45,084 nucleotides of DNA from GCA-2401155 sp045047085 (GTDB lineage Bacteria > Pseudomonadota > Alphaproteobacteria > Rhizobiales > Rhizobiaceae), in assembly GCA_045047085.1 (NCBI GenBank), contig JASFYT010000023.1, forward strand, positions 1 to 45,084. Direction: 5' to 3'. Below, piece after piece: positions 26,405-33,932 of this stretch (positions within the stretch are counted from its first letter, which is position 1; each line of letters begins with the position of its first letter). The position numbers and the translations under genes are program-made. The notes below the pieces were generated by a model. It saw only the letters and a program-made list of their open reading frames with translations, did not search any database and was not told where the DNA came from.

Positions 26405-26791
26405 ATTGCTCTCCTAATAAATTTTCTGTCTGGTTTATTTTGATTATTAGAGTCTGTGAATAGCGGTAACAAAACTTATTACACAATTCATTCACATTTT
26501 TATTTTTCCACAAATGCATACACTTGAACCATCCACAAGCTGTGAATAGGGTGGATATCCTCATAAATCGATTAATTTTCAAATGGTTAAACTAACCGCA
26601 AGCAACATAAAAAATTGAATTTACGACAAAATTATAAACCAAAACATTTTATCCTCCCTATTCACAGGCCATGCCCAACCTAATATACAAAATTTATATG
26701 GGCAGGAAAATCTGGTGAGTCTGGATAAAACCGACCATTCCAGCAGGTTTAAGACTTTGTTAACCTCTATCCACAAAGGACGGCATTCTCG
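26405..26791. other. oriC: Candidate chromosomal replication origin (oriC)
   Basis: The 387-base AT-rich gap between divergent hemE and ppsR. DnaA-box-like nonamers (consensus TTATNCACA) are at 26455-26463 (reverse, CTATTCACA), 26488-26496 (TCATTCACA), 26504-26512 (TTTTCCACA), 26529-26537 (CCATCCACA, 2 mismatches), 26541-26549 (reverse, CTATTCACA), 26550-26558 (reverse, ATATCCACC, 2 mismatches), 26658-26666 (CTATTCACA) and 26767-26775 (CTATCCACA). A very AT-rich stretch at 26600-26700 could be the unwinding element. A CtrA box and two GAGTC (GANTC, CcrM-type) sites at 26450 and 26717 are also present. The region matches the hemE-adjacent origin of other alphaproteobacteria. Confidence 0.88.
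26749..26764. promoter_or_regulatory. CtrA binding box in oriC
   Basis: TTAA-GACTTTG-TTAAC, an exact match to the CtrA consensus TTAA-N7-TTAAC, 2 bases from a DnaA box (26767-26775) and 27 bases before the ppsR start. In Caulobacter, CtrA boxes overlap DnaA sites to block initiation; the same or a role in ppsR control is possible. Confidence 0.75.
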
Positions 26792-27637
26792 GTGAATAAA
26801 AGTCACAGTAATTTCCATCTTCATTTGATATCAGATTCCACCGGTGAAACCCTGATCGCAACGTCACGTGCAGTCACATCACAATATAAAACCCGGCATG
26901 CAATTGAGCATGTCTACCCTTCGGTTAGAAACCAAAATTTGCTGGAACAGGCCATTGCTGAAATAAAAACCAACCCCGGCATCGTACTTTATACGATTAC
27001 CGACGCGGAAATCGGCTCAATTCTTGAAATTCAATGTCGGCAATTGGGCATTCCATGTGTTTCTGTTCTGGAGCCGATATTTCTCACCTTTCAATCCTAT
27101 CTTGGTGCACCAACAGAGCGCAAAGTAGGGGCGCAGCACGCGCTGGACGCAGAATACTTTGCCAGAATTGAAGCGCTGAATTTCTCTATGATGCATGATG
27201 ACGGCGCGCTTCCTGAAGATATCAATGAGCCTGATGTGATATTGCTCGGCATCAGCCGAACCTCAAAAACCCCCACCAGCATCTATCTGGCCAATCGAGG
27301 AATAAAAACTGCAAATGTTCCCTTGGTACCAGATATGGAGTTACCCTCCCAAATAATCACCGCCGACAAACCTTTGATCGTAGCTCTGGTGGCAAGCACA
27401 GACCGTATCTATCAGGTGCGTCACAACAGGCTATTGGGATTGAACGCCAATGCCGATGACACCGCCTATACAGATAGAGCCTCAATTGCTGAAGAATTAG
27501 CGAATACCAGAAAACTCTGTGCGAAGCATAAGTGGCCAACCATCGATGTATCAAGAAAATCCATTGAGGAAACCGCCACCGCCATTTTGACCCTGCGCGA
27601 TGAGCGTGACACCGTAATTGGAGGGGTAAAAAAATGA
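26792..27637 (+). CDS. ppsR: Pyruvate,phosphate dikinase regulatory kinase/phosphorylase (DUF299)
   Basis: A 281-residue DUF299 protein that phosphorylates and dephosphorylates PPDK (or PEP synthase) on Thr to set glycolytic/gluconeogenic flux. The N-terminal FHLHLISDSTGETL and the P-loop-like region ILLGISRTSKTPTSIYLANRG (near 150) are diagnostic. Start is GTG at 26792, the only candidate at the conserved position. Its stop overlaps the maf start (ATGA at 27634). It is the first gene of the rightward arm, and the CtrA box sits in its promoter region. Confidence 0.92.
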   Translation: MNKSHSNFHLHLISDSTGETLIATSRAVTSQYKTRHAIEHVYPSVRNQNLLEQAIAEIKTNPGIVLYTITDAEIGSILEIQCRQLGIPCVSVLEPIFLTFQSYLGAPTERKVGAQHALDAEYFARIEALNFSMMHDDGALPEDINEPDVILLGISRTSKTPTSIYLANRGIKTANVPLVPDMELPSQIITADKPLIVALVASTDRIYQVRHNRLLGLNANADDTAYTDRASIAEELANTRKLCAKHKWPTIDVSRKSIEETATAILTLRDERDTVIGGVKK

Positions 27638-28242
27638 GCACAGCAAATATCCAGCTGATTCTGGCCTCCAAAAGTCCTTATCGAGCACAATTGTTGAAAA
27701 ATGTCGGCCTGAAAGTTGAGTGCCAACCCTCCAACGTTGATGAAAGAACGGTAGAGGCACCATTGCATGAGGCCGACCTTGGGCCTGATGATATTGCTGA
27801 AATTTTGGCTCAGGCAAAGGCCACCAGCGTTTCTGAGAGATTTCCGGACGCCTATGTAATTGGTTGCGATCAAACTCTATCACTGGAAGGAGAATTGCTA
27901 CACAAGCCTGCAGATATGGAGGAGGCACGCCATCGTTTGCTGCAAATGTCAGGTAAAACTCATCTGCTAAACAGTGCTGTAGTTCTGGTTCAAAACGGCA
28001 AAATATTGTGGAGCCATGTGGAAATCGCAAGAATGAAGATGCGCAATCTTAATCCGGGCTTTATCGGTCGGCATCTGGCAGAAGTGGGTGAAATCGCGCT
28101 CACCAGTGTTGGGGCTTACCAGATCGAGGCGGAGGGGTTACAGTTATTTGAAGAAATTGTGGGCGACTACTTCACCATCATGGGTCTGCCACTGTTACCC
28201 TTATTATCGGAGTTGAGAAAACAAAAATTGATGGATGCCTGA
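27634..28242 (+). CDS. Maf family nucleotide pyrophosphatase
   Basis: A 202-residue Maf protein hydrolysing non-canonical or modified NTPs (house-cleaning). It begins with LILASKSPYRAQLLKNVGL (S-x-S-P-x-R motif, with Lys-Ser-Pro-Tyr-Arg), then the E/D site VDERT near residue 32 and VIGCDQTL near 75, the catalytic Asp. It is translationally coupled to ppsR. Which Maf subgroup (dTTP/UTP or m7GTP) cannot be decided by eye. Confidence 0.92.
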   Translation: MSTANIQLILASKSPYRAQLLKNVGLKVECQPSNVDERTVEAPLHEADLGPDDIAEILAQAKATSVSERFPDAYVIGCDQTLSLEGELLHKPADMEEARHRLLQMSGKTHLLNSAVVLVQNGKILWSHVEIARMKMRNLNPGFIGRHLAEVGEIALTSVGAYQIEAEGLQLFEEIVGDYFTIMGLPLLPLLSELRKQKLMDA

Positions 28243-28267
28243 TAATTTCCAGCGGAGATACGAGGTC

Positions 28268-29140
28268 ATGAGCAATATTGAACAAGAAGCAAATTCAGCG
28301 TTTGTTATCGGCTGGCCGGTTGAACATTCCCGTTCACCCATATTGCATGGCTACTGGCTTAAATATCTCAAAATTCCGGGAACCTATGAAGCTGTAGCAA
28401 TAGCGCCTGAAAAAATTGAAACATTTATCAAGCTTTTACCAAAATCCGGCTTTACCGGCGGCAATGTCACCGTGCCCCATAAGGAGGCTGTATACCGTCT
28501 CGTTGATCATAGGGATGAAATTGCCAATGTGCTGGGTGCCGTCAATACGGTTTGGCTGGAAAATGGCAAAGTTCATGGCACCAATACGGATGGATATGGC
28601 TTTTGCGCAAATCTCGATAGTTTCGTGCCCAAATGGCGTCAGGGAAAAACGGCGGTGGTTTTGGGTGCTGGAGGTGCTTCTCGCGCCATCATCTACGCGT
28701 TAGGCAAGGCCAAATACTCTAAAATTCATATCATCAATCGCACCCTGGCTAGGGCAAAAGCGATCGCCGAAGAATTCTGCCCTCATCTCGAAGCAGATCT
28801 CATGCCCCAAAATTGGGAAGACGCGCCAAATTTGCTGGGCAAGGCAGACCTTTTGGTCAACACAACATCGATTGGCATGGATGACAGCGACGAATTTCCA
28901 CTCGATCTTTCCAACCTTAAGCAGCAGGCAATCGTTACCGATATCGTCTATACTCCCCTGCTTACTCCATTACTTAAGGCTGCAAAAGCAAAGGGTTACG
29001 AAACAGTAGACGGATTGGGAATGTTGCTGCATCAGGCGGCACCCGGTTTTGAAAAGTGGTTTGGTACCAGACCTAACATTACGCCCGCACTGCGTGACTA
29101 CATTCTTTCAGACCTCACAAAAAAAGTACCGCATAAATGA
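28268..29140 (+). CDS. aroE: Shikimate dehydrogenase
   Basis: A 290-residue NADP-dependent enzyme of aromatic amino acid synthesis. The shikimate-binding S-R-S-P in FVIGWPVEHSRSPILHGYWL, the catalytic Lys in NVTVPHKEAVYRL, NTDGYGF and the nucleotide loop VLGAGGASRAI are all visible. I start at the ATG at 28268 (GAGG 5-8 bases upstream), giving 14 residues before the core. The ATG at 28235 would overlap maf and add 11 residues. The stop overlaps the coaE start by 4 bases. Confidence 0.95.
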   Translation: MSNIEQEANSAFVIGWPVEHSRSPILHGYWLKYLKIPGTYEAVAIAPEKIETFIKLLPKSGFTGGNVTVPHKEAVYRLVDHRDEIANVLGAVNTVWLENGKVHGTNTDGYGFCANLDSFVPKWRQGKTAVVLGAGGASRAIIYALGKAKYSKIHIINRTLARAKAIAEEFCPHLEADLMPQNWEDAPNLLGKADLLVNTTSIGMDDSDEFPLDLSNLKQQAIVTDIVYTPLLTPLLKAAKAKGYETVDGLGMLLHQAAPGFEKWFGTRPNITPALRDYILSDLTKKVPHK

Positions 29141-29742
29141 TCATACTTGGCCTCACCGGCTCCATAGGAATGGGAAAATCTACCACATCTGAAATGTTTC
29201 GCGAGGCAGGTATCGACGTTTACGATGCGGATGCCACAGTTCATACGCTTTATAGCGGTGTGGCAACACCGCTGGTGGAAGCTGCATTTCCCGGCACCAG
29301 CGATGGCGCAATAGTGGACCGCAAAAAATTGGGTGATCGCGTATTGGGTGATGTCCGTGCATTGAAGCAGCTTGAATCAATCATCCACCCATTGGTGCAT
29401 GCCGAACAGCAAAAATTTCTCGATATTGCCCGAACTGCAGGTGCAAAACTTGTGATTTTGGACATTCCGTTGTTGTTTGAGGGCGGCAGGGAAAATACTG
29501 TCGATGCAGTCATTGTGGTAACTGCCAGTGAAGAAACGCAGCGCGACCGCGTTCTGGTCCGGCCCGGCATGACAAAGGAACGCTTTGAAAGCATTTTAGA
29601 AAAACAAATTCCAGATGCAATCAAGCGGGAAAAGGCAGACTTTCTGATTGATACGGATTTAGGAATGAAAGCTGCCAAGGAGATGGTAGCGGAAATCATC
29701 CAAACCGTATCGAATGAAGAGTTTCAAAAGCGCAAATCTTAG
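29137..29742 (+). CDS. coaE: Dephospho-CoA kinase
   Basis: A 201-residue CoaE, last step of coenzyme A synthesis. The P-loop LTGSIGMGKSTTSEMF is at residues 5-20. VYDADATVH is followed by the LID-proximal LVILDIPLLFEGG and TASEETQRDRVLVRPGMTKE. The start ATG overlaps the aroE stop (29137-29140). The order maf-aroE-coaE-dnaQ next to the origin is conserved in Hyphomicrobiales. Confidence 0.95.
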   Translation: MIILGLTGSIGMGKSTTSEMFREAGIDVYDADATVHTLYSGVATPLVEAAFPGTSDGAIVDRKKLGDRVLGDVRALKQLESIIHPLVHAEQQKFLDIARTAGAKLVILDIPLLFEGGRENTVDAVIVVTASEETQRDRVLVRPGMTKERFESILEKQIPDAIKREKADFLIDTDLGMKAAKEMVAEIIQTVSNEEFQKRKS

Positions 29743-29754
29743 ACAGGGAACACC

Positions 29755-30453
29755 ATGCGTGAAATCATATTTGATACGGAAACTACGGGTCTGAAGGCTG
29801 AAGGCGGCGATCGGATTATCGAAATCGGTGCAATTGAGCTGGTAAACCGCTTCCCTACCGGTATTACATTTCACAAATATATCAATGCAGATGGCAAGGA
29901 TATCCACCCGGACGCCGAGCGTGTTCATGGCATTAGTGCAGATTTTCTGGCCGACAAACCGATGTTTGCCGATATCGCCAAGGAATTTGTAGAATTTTTT
30001 ACCGATGCCAAACTAATCGCCCATAATGCAAAATTCGATATGGGTTTCGTGAATGCTGAACTGAAACGGATAAATATTAAACCATTTCCCTGGACAACGG
30101 TCATCGACACGCTGCAGCTTGCCCGACACAAACACCCAATGGGTCCAAATTCGCTGGATGCCTTGTGTAAACGTTATAATATTGACAATTCCCACCGAAC
30201 CAAGCACGGAGCCTTGCTTGATGCTGAATTGCTTGCGGATGTTTATATTGAGTTGCTTGGCGGAAAGCAGGCTAGCCTATTGCTAGATGCCAATGCTGCA
30301 AAATCGGGTGTAAGCGCTCAAATCAATGATAAGGCACAAAAGGCGCTCCCTCGTCCCAAGGCACTGCCTTCGCGTTTGAATGATGAAATACTGGCCGAGC
30401 ATAGGGCTTTCATCGAAACCATAGGCGAAGATGCTATATGGAATAAGGTTTAA
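29755..30453 (+). CDS. dnaQ: DNA polymerase III epsilon subunit (3'-5' exonuclease)
   Basis: A 232-residue DnaQ proofreading subunit of the DEDDh class. Exo I FDTETTGL (residues 5-12), Exo II HNAKFDMGFVNAEL (near 93) and Exo III HRTKHGALLDAELLADVY (near 150) are all intact. The C-terminal tail (after about 175) is the polymerase-alpha-binding region. It is the last of the rightward cluster; the next genes are convergent after 100 bases. The perfect palindrome TAAGCCGGCTTA covers the stop codon region (30451-30462). Confidence 0.95.
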   Translation: MREIIFDTETTGLKAEGGDRIIEIGAIELVNRFPTGITFHKYINADGKDIHPDAERVHGISADFLADKPMFADIAKEFVEFFTDAKLIAHNAKFDMGFVNAELKRINIKPFPWTTVIDTLQLARHKHPMGPNSLDALCKRYNIDNSHRTKHGALLDAELLADVYIELLGGKQASLLLDANAAKSGVSAQINDKAQKALPRPKALPSRLNDEILAEHRAFIETIGEDAIWNKV

Positions 30454-30553
30454 GCCGGCTTAGAGAAGGTTTGAAATTGGAGATAAACCTATAAATCCTA
30501 AGGAACGATGCAAACACTCTTTAGGTTTAATTTAGCCGGATAAACATATTAAT

Positions 30554-31393
30554 TTACCGCATCATTTGCGGTCGGTATCTGATTTTCGGGCGTTCTGCAG
30601 GGTTGATATGTCGGTTTAAACGAGTGTTGATGGCGCCAAACAGGGCAATAATCAGGATTGTGAAGAAGATAAAGTAAAGCGCAGCAATTGGATATGGAAT
30701 GAACGGGTTAAAGGTTCTATCCGCAAAATAGTTGGCGTAATAGAGCGCGTCGCCTCTTTGCTGCCAGGCCGGAAAGCCCGAAAAGAAAACCAGTGTTGTC
30801 GCATGGAATAAAAAGATTGCCTCATTGGTATAAGAAGGCCAAGCCAGCCGTAAAAGTGTTGGCCAGATAATACGGCGAAAGAGGGAAAAACCACCCATAC
30901 CGTAGGCCTTGGCCGCTTCAATCTCGCCTTTTGGAACCGCCCGCAGTGCTCCATAAAAAATTTCCGATGTGTAGGCCGATGTGTTTAGGAACAAAACAAT
31001 CAATGCCCCAGCCCATGCTTTGGTGAGCCAGCTAGTCGCAACAGTAATGGTTGTGATCCCCAATGGGATATCAATGCCGGCGCGGGGAAGCTGAGCAAAT
31101 AATTCATAGGCAAAGAAGAACTGAATGAAAAGCGGCGATCCGCGGAACAAAAATACGTACCAGCCTGCAGGTTTTTTCAACCATAAGTTGTCACTTGCCC
31201 GCGCAACAGCCAAAGCTGTAGCAAACAGAAAGCCGAAAATAACTGCAATGATCGCAAAATAGGCATTCCACATCATGCCACTGCCAATTAGCACAAATTG
31301 ATCACAAAGCGATATATCTGTTTTTGGCATCGCACGCACGCCAAAACCGATGGCGCGAAATCCGTAATCAGAAAATGTTTGGGCACAGCTCAT
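30554..31393 (-). CDS. Polar amino acid ABC transporter permease (HisM-like)
   Basis: A 279-residue inner-membrane permease. Helices surround the EAA loop GALRAVPKGEIEAAKAYGMGGFSLFRRIIWP near residues 150-180, which docks the ATPase. The family is the His/Glu/Gln/Arg/opine 3-TM group. Its start overlaps the stop of the other permease gene by 4 bases (31390-31393). It is the fourth gene of the operon. The C-terminus is Arg-rich. Substrate class basic or polar amino acids; the exact ligand is unknown. Confidence 0.9.
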   Translation of the reverse strand: MSCAQTFSDYGFRAIGFGVRAMPKTDISLCDQFVLIGSGMMWNAYFAIIAVIFGFLFATALAVARASDNLWLKKPAGWYVFLFRGSPLFIQFFFAYELFAQLPRAGIDIPLGITTITVATSWLTKAWAGALIVLFLNTSAYTSEIFYGALRAVPKGEIEAAKAYGMGGFSLFRRIIWPTLLRLAWPSYTNEAIFLFHATTLVFFSGFPAWQQRGDALYYANYFADRTFNPFIPYPIAALYFIFFTILIIALFGAINTRLNRHINPAERPKIRYRPQMMR

Positions 31394-32250
31394 GCAGATA
31401 TGTCCTGACCCATTACCGATTGCCCTCGGGAAACCCGAGCTGTGAGCGCTTTAAAAACGCTTTCGCTAACCCGGGTCATACCCAGATAAAAAACCAGCAA
31501 CGCTAAAAAATACCACAAACGCCAATCCGGATGCGGATAGGAGAAATAGCTAGTTTTTGCTCCACCTAGCTCCCTTGCCCAATAGATTATATCCTCAATG
31601 CCCAACAGGAAAAGCAAAGGTGTCGCCTTGATCAGTATCATCCATAAATTGGAAAGCCCCGGCAGGGCATAAGTCCACATTTGCGGTAGGTGGATACGGC
31701 GAAAAATCTGGCGTTCACTCATGCCAAAGGCCCGGGCAGTCTCCAACTGATTTTTCGGGACCGCATTAAGAGCACCATGCAGCGTATTGGCAGCATAAGC
31801 ACCGTATATAATGGAAAAAGCAATCACCGCCAAGGTAAAGTTCCACATACTGTGAGTCCATTGTGGCGAACTGCTTAATGGCATTTTGGCAGCTGTACAA
31901 ACGACAAAATCTGCACCCTGATAAATCGGATCGGTGATTTCGGGGCATTTAATGCGGTGGCGCACAATTTCGACAATCTGGTCGAGGGCGATGGGAACAA
32001 ACAAAAAGAATATGATTTCAGGAATGCCGCGAACCGTGCTGGTATAAACAATACCAATCCAGCGAAGGGGTAAAAAAGAAGAACGTCTGGCCAGCGCTCC
32101 GCCAAAGCCCAGAACCATTACTATCGGCGTGGTGGCGATAAGCACGGCAAAAACAACCAGAAAACTGGCGTAAAACTGATGGTGTTTCGGGGTGGACAAA
32201 TAGCATAAAAGCCAATGCCAGCCTTCAATCAGGGAGGGGTCAGAGCACAT
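31390..32250 (-). CDS. Polar amino acid ABC transporter permease (HisQ-like)
   Basis: A 286-residue permease, longer than a typical HisQ (about 230) owing to an insertion in the first third (around residues 95-130, containing IVRHRIKCPEITDPIYQGADF). The EAA loop GALNAVPKNQLETARAFGMSERQIFRRIHLP lies near 180-210. It pairs with the HisM-like protein to form the channel. A terminator-like hairpin lies just upstream, between it and the binding-protein gene. The ATG at 32250 is the first start after the hairpin. Confidence 0.9.
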   Translation of the reverse strand: MCSDPSLIEGWHWLLCYLSTPKHHQFYASFLVVFAVLIATTPIVMVLGFGGALARRSSFLPLRWIGIVYTSTVRGIPEIIFFLFVPIALDQIVEIVRHRIKCPEITDPIYQGADFVVCTAAKMPLSSSPQWTHSMWNFTLAVIAFSIIYGAYAANTLHGALNAVPKNQLETARAFGMSERQIFRRIHLPQMWTYALPGLSNLWMILIKATPLLFLLGIEDIIYWARELGGAKTSYFSYPHPDWRLWYFLALLVFYLGMTRVSESVFKALTARVSRGQSVMGQDISA

Positions 32251-32258
32251 ATTTAGTT

Positions 32259-32288
32259 AAAAAAAGGGCCCACCAGTTTGGGGGCCCT
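32259..32288 (-). terminator. Intra-operon terminator between binding protein and permease genes
   Basis: On the minus strand AGGGCCC (32288-32282), a loop of about 10, GGGCCC (32271-32266), then seven T (32265-32259). A strong intrinsic terminator inside the operon should make the permeases much less expressed than the binding protein, a common stoichiometry device. Confidence 0.85.
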
Positions 32289-32301
32289 AATATTGTCCAG
32301 A

Positions 32302-33027
32302 TCAATAAGGACCCTTCATGCCGTCGAACCATTTGGCGATCAAGGCGTTAAGTGAACCGTCTTTTTTCATCACGGCGATAGCCGCATTCAATTTTCCCTT
32401 CAGCTCGGCATCACTTTCACGAATACCAAGGCCAACACCTTTGCCGAGGATGATCTCTTCGCCAACGAACACAAGTTCGCCATTGCTTTCATCTACGGTT
32501 TTCTTAAGAAAAGCTTTGTCGGCAAATACCGCATCAGCTTCTCCGCTGCGCACCGCCGCTGTGGTTTCATCCGGAGTGGCAAACTCAACCAGTGTTGCGC
32601 CAGATGTAGCAACATAGCCGGATTGAAGTGTATTCACTTGTGCTGCAACGTTACCTTTTGCAACATCGGCACCCGCACCAGCAAGCGCCATATACGCACT
32701 TGGATCAGCAGGGAAATAAGGATCAGTAAAATCAATCACCTTATCGCGCTCTTCGGTAATGCTCATGCCTGCAATGATAGTGTCATAATTGCCTGAAACC
32801 AGGTTTGGAATAATTGAATCCCAGTCATTTTTCACCCAAACGCATTTCAGTTTGGCAATTTCGCACAATTTGTCGCCTACCTCACGCTCATATCCGTCGA
32901 TTTCACCTTTATCATTGATGAAATTGTATGGAGGGTAAGCACCCTCTGTTCCCATTCTGACGGTCTGGGCGTAAGCGGTTCCCGATGCAAATACAGCAAT
33001 CATTGCTGCAACTAGAATTTTTTTCAT
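32302..33027 (-). CDS. Periplasmic amino acid-binding protein (type 3 SBP, HisJ/ArgT-like)
   Basis: A 241-residue binding protein with a clean signal peptide (residues 1-20, ending AYA-Q). The mature part reads VRMGTEGAYPPYNFINDKGEIDGYEREVGDKLCE, then CVWVKNDWDSIIPNLVSGNYDTIIAGMSITEERDKVIDFTDPY, the hallmark of lysine/arginine/ornithine/histidine-binding proteins. Ligand contacts probably include the Asp and Arg of this motif. It is second in the operon after the ATPase (23-base gap) and directly followed by a terminator. Confidence 0.93.
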   Translation of the reverse strand: MKKILVAAMIAVFASGTAYAQTVRMGTEGAYPPYNFINDKGEIDGYEREVGDKLCEIAKLKCVWVKNDWDSIIPNLVSGNYDTIIAGMSITEERDKVIDFTDPYFPADPSAYMALAGAGADVAKGNVAAQVNTLQSGYVATSGATLVEFATPDETTAAVRSGEADAVFADKAFLKKTVDESNGELVFVGEEIILGKGVGLGIRESDAELKGKLNAAIAVMKKDGSLNALIAKWFDGMKGPY

Positions 33028-33050
33028 ATTTATTCTCCCTTAGTTGGTTC

Positions 33051-33893
33051 TTAAGTAACGCCCGAAGCGCTCAAAAAGTTTTTTAGTCTTGTTGATTTTG
33101 TTCGATTAAATACCGTTTCCGGCGTTCCCTCTTCTTCTATCAAACCCTCATGCAAAAAAATGACATGGTTTGCCACATCGCGTGCAAGCTTCATATCGTG
33201 GGTTACGATAAGCATGGTACGACCTTCTTTTGCAAGACTCTTGATAACTCGCACCACCTCGGCTTCAAGCTCCGGATCCAGTGCACTTGTCGGTTCGTCA
33301 AATAACATGGCGGCTGGCTCCATGGCCAGCGCCCGTGCAATTGCAGCGCGCTGTTGTTGTCCGCCCGATAGCTGTGAGGGATAATTATCGCATTTATCGG
33401 CAATGCCAACTTTCTCAAGTAAGTCGCGCCCAAGGGCATCCGCCTCTTTTGGATTTTTTCCAAGAACGCTAAGTGGTGCTTCCGTGACATTCTGTAAAAT
33501 TGTCAAATGCGCCCACAAATTGAACTGCTGAAAGACCATGGATAGATTAGTGCGAATAGCACGTACATGGTTAGCATCTTTTGGCGTACGACTGGTGGCC
33601 TTGTGGTTCCATTCTACCTGCTTGCCTTGAAACACAATGTCGCCATGTTGCGGAAGCTCCAGTAGATTGGCACATCGCAACAGAGTACTTTTCCCTGATC
33701 CCGAAGAACCAATGAGCGCAATCACATCGCCCTGTTTTGCATTGAGGGTGATGCCTTTGAGAACCTCGAGTGCCCCGTAGCTCTTATGAATATTTTTAAG
33801 TTCAATGACAGGCATTGAAGCCTTAGTAGCTTGTTGGGTGTCCATATCCTTTGGGCCATACTCAAAAACATTACAATTTGAGTAATGTTGCAT
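33051..33893 (-). CDS. Polar amino acid ABC transporter ATP-binding protein (HisP-like)
   Basis: Up to 280 residues. Walker A GSSGSGKST is near residue 62, the signature LSGGQQQRAAIARAL near 168, Walker B AMLFDEPTSALDPE near 186 and the H-loop near 220. First gene of the operon. Start choice is open: ATG at 33893 has GGAG 5 bases upstream, but family members usually begin nearer MDTQQAT (ATG at 33845), which has AAGGA only 1-2 bases away. A strong inverted repeat lies between the two candidates. Confidence 0.92.
   Translation of the reverse strand: MQHYSNCNVFEYGPKDMDTQQATKASMPVIELKNIHKSYGALEVLKGITLNAKQGDVIALIGSSGSGKSTLLRCANLLELPQHGDIVFQGKQVEWNHKATSRTPKDANHVRAIRTNLSMVFQQFNLWAHLTILQNVTEAPLSVLGKNPKEADALGRDLLEKVGIADKCDNYPSQLSGGQQQRAAIARALAMEPAAMLFDEPTSALDPELEAEVVRVIKSLAKEGRTMLIVTHDMKLARDVANHVIFLHEGLIEEEGTPETVFNRTKSTRLKNFLSASGVT
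33867..33889. repeat. Inverted repeat at the 5' end of the amino acid ABC operon
   Basis: AACATTAC (33867-33874) / GTAATGTT (33882-33889), perfect 8-bp arms with a 7-base spacer. It begins 2 bases inside the ATG at 33893. If translation starts there it is an mRNA hairpin over codons 2-9; if at 33845 it is an operator- or leader-type element. Confidence 0.6.
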
Positions 33894-33932
33894 AATTCTC
33901 CTGCAATTCGCAAGGCATACCTAAGGCATGAA

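Noticed and set aside
30451..30462. Perfect palindrome TAAGCCGGCTTA at the dnaQ stop
   Set aside because: It has no loop or T-tract, so it cannot act as an intrinsic terminator, and a 12-bp palindrome alone is weak evidence for a binding site.
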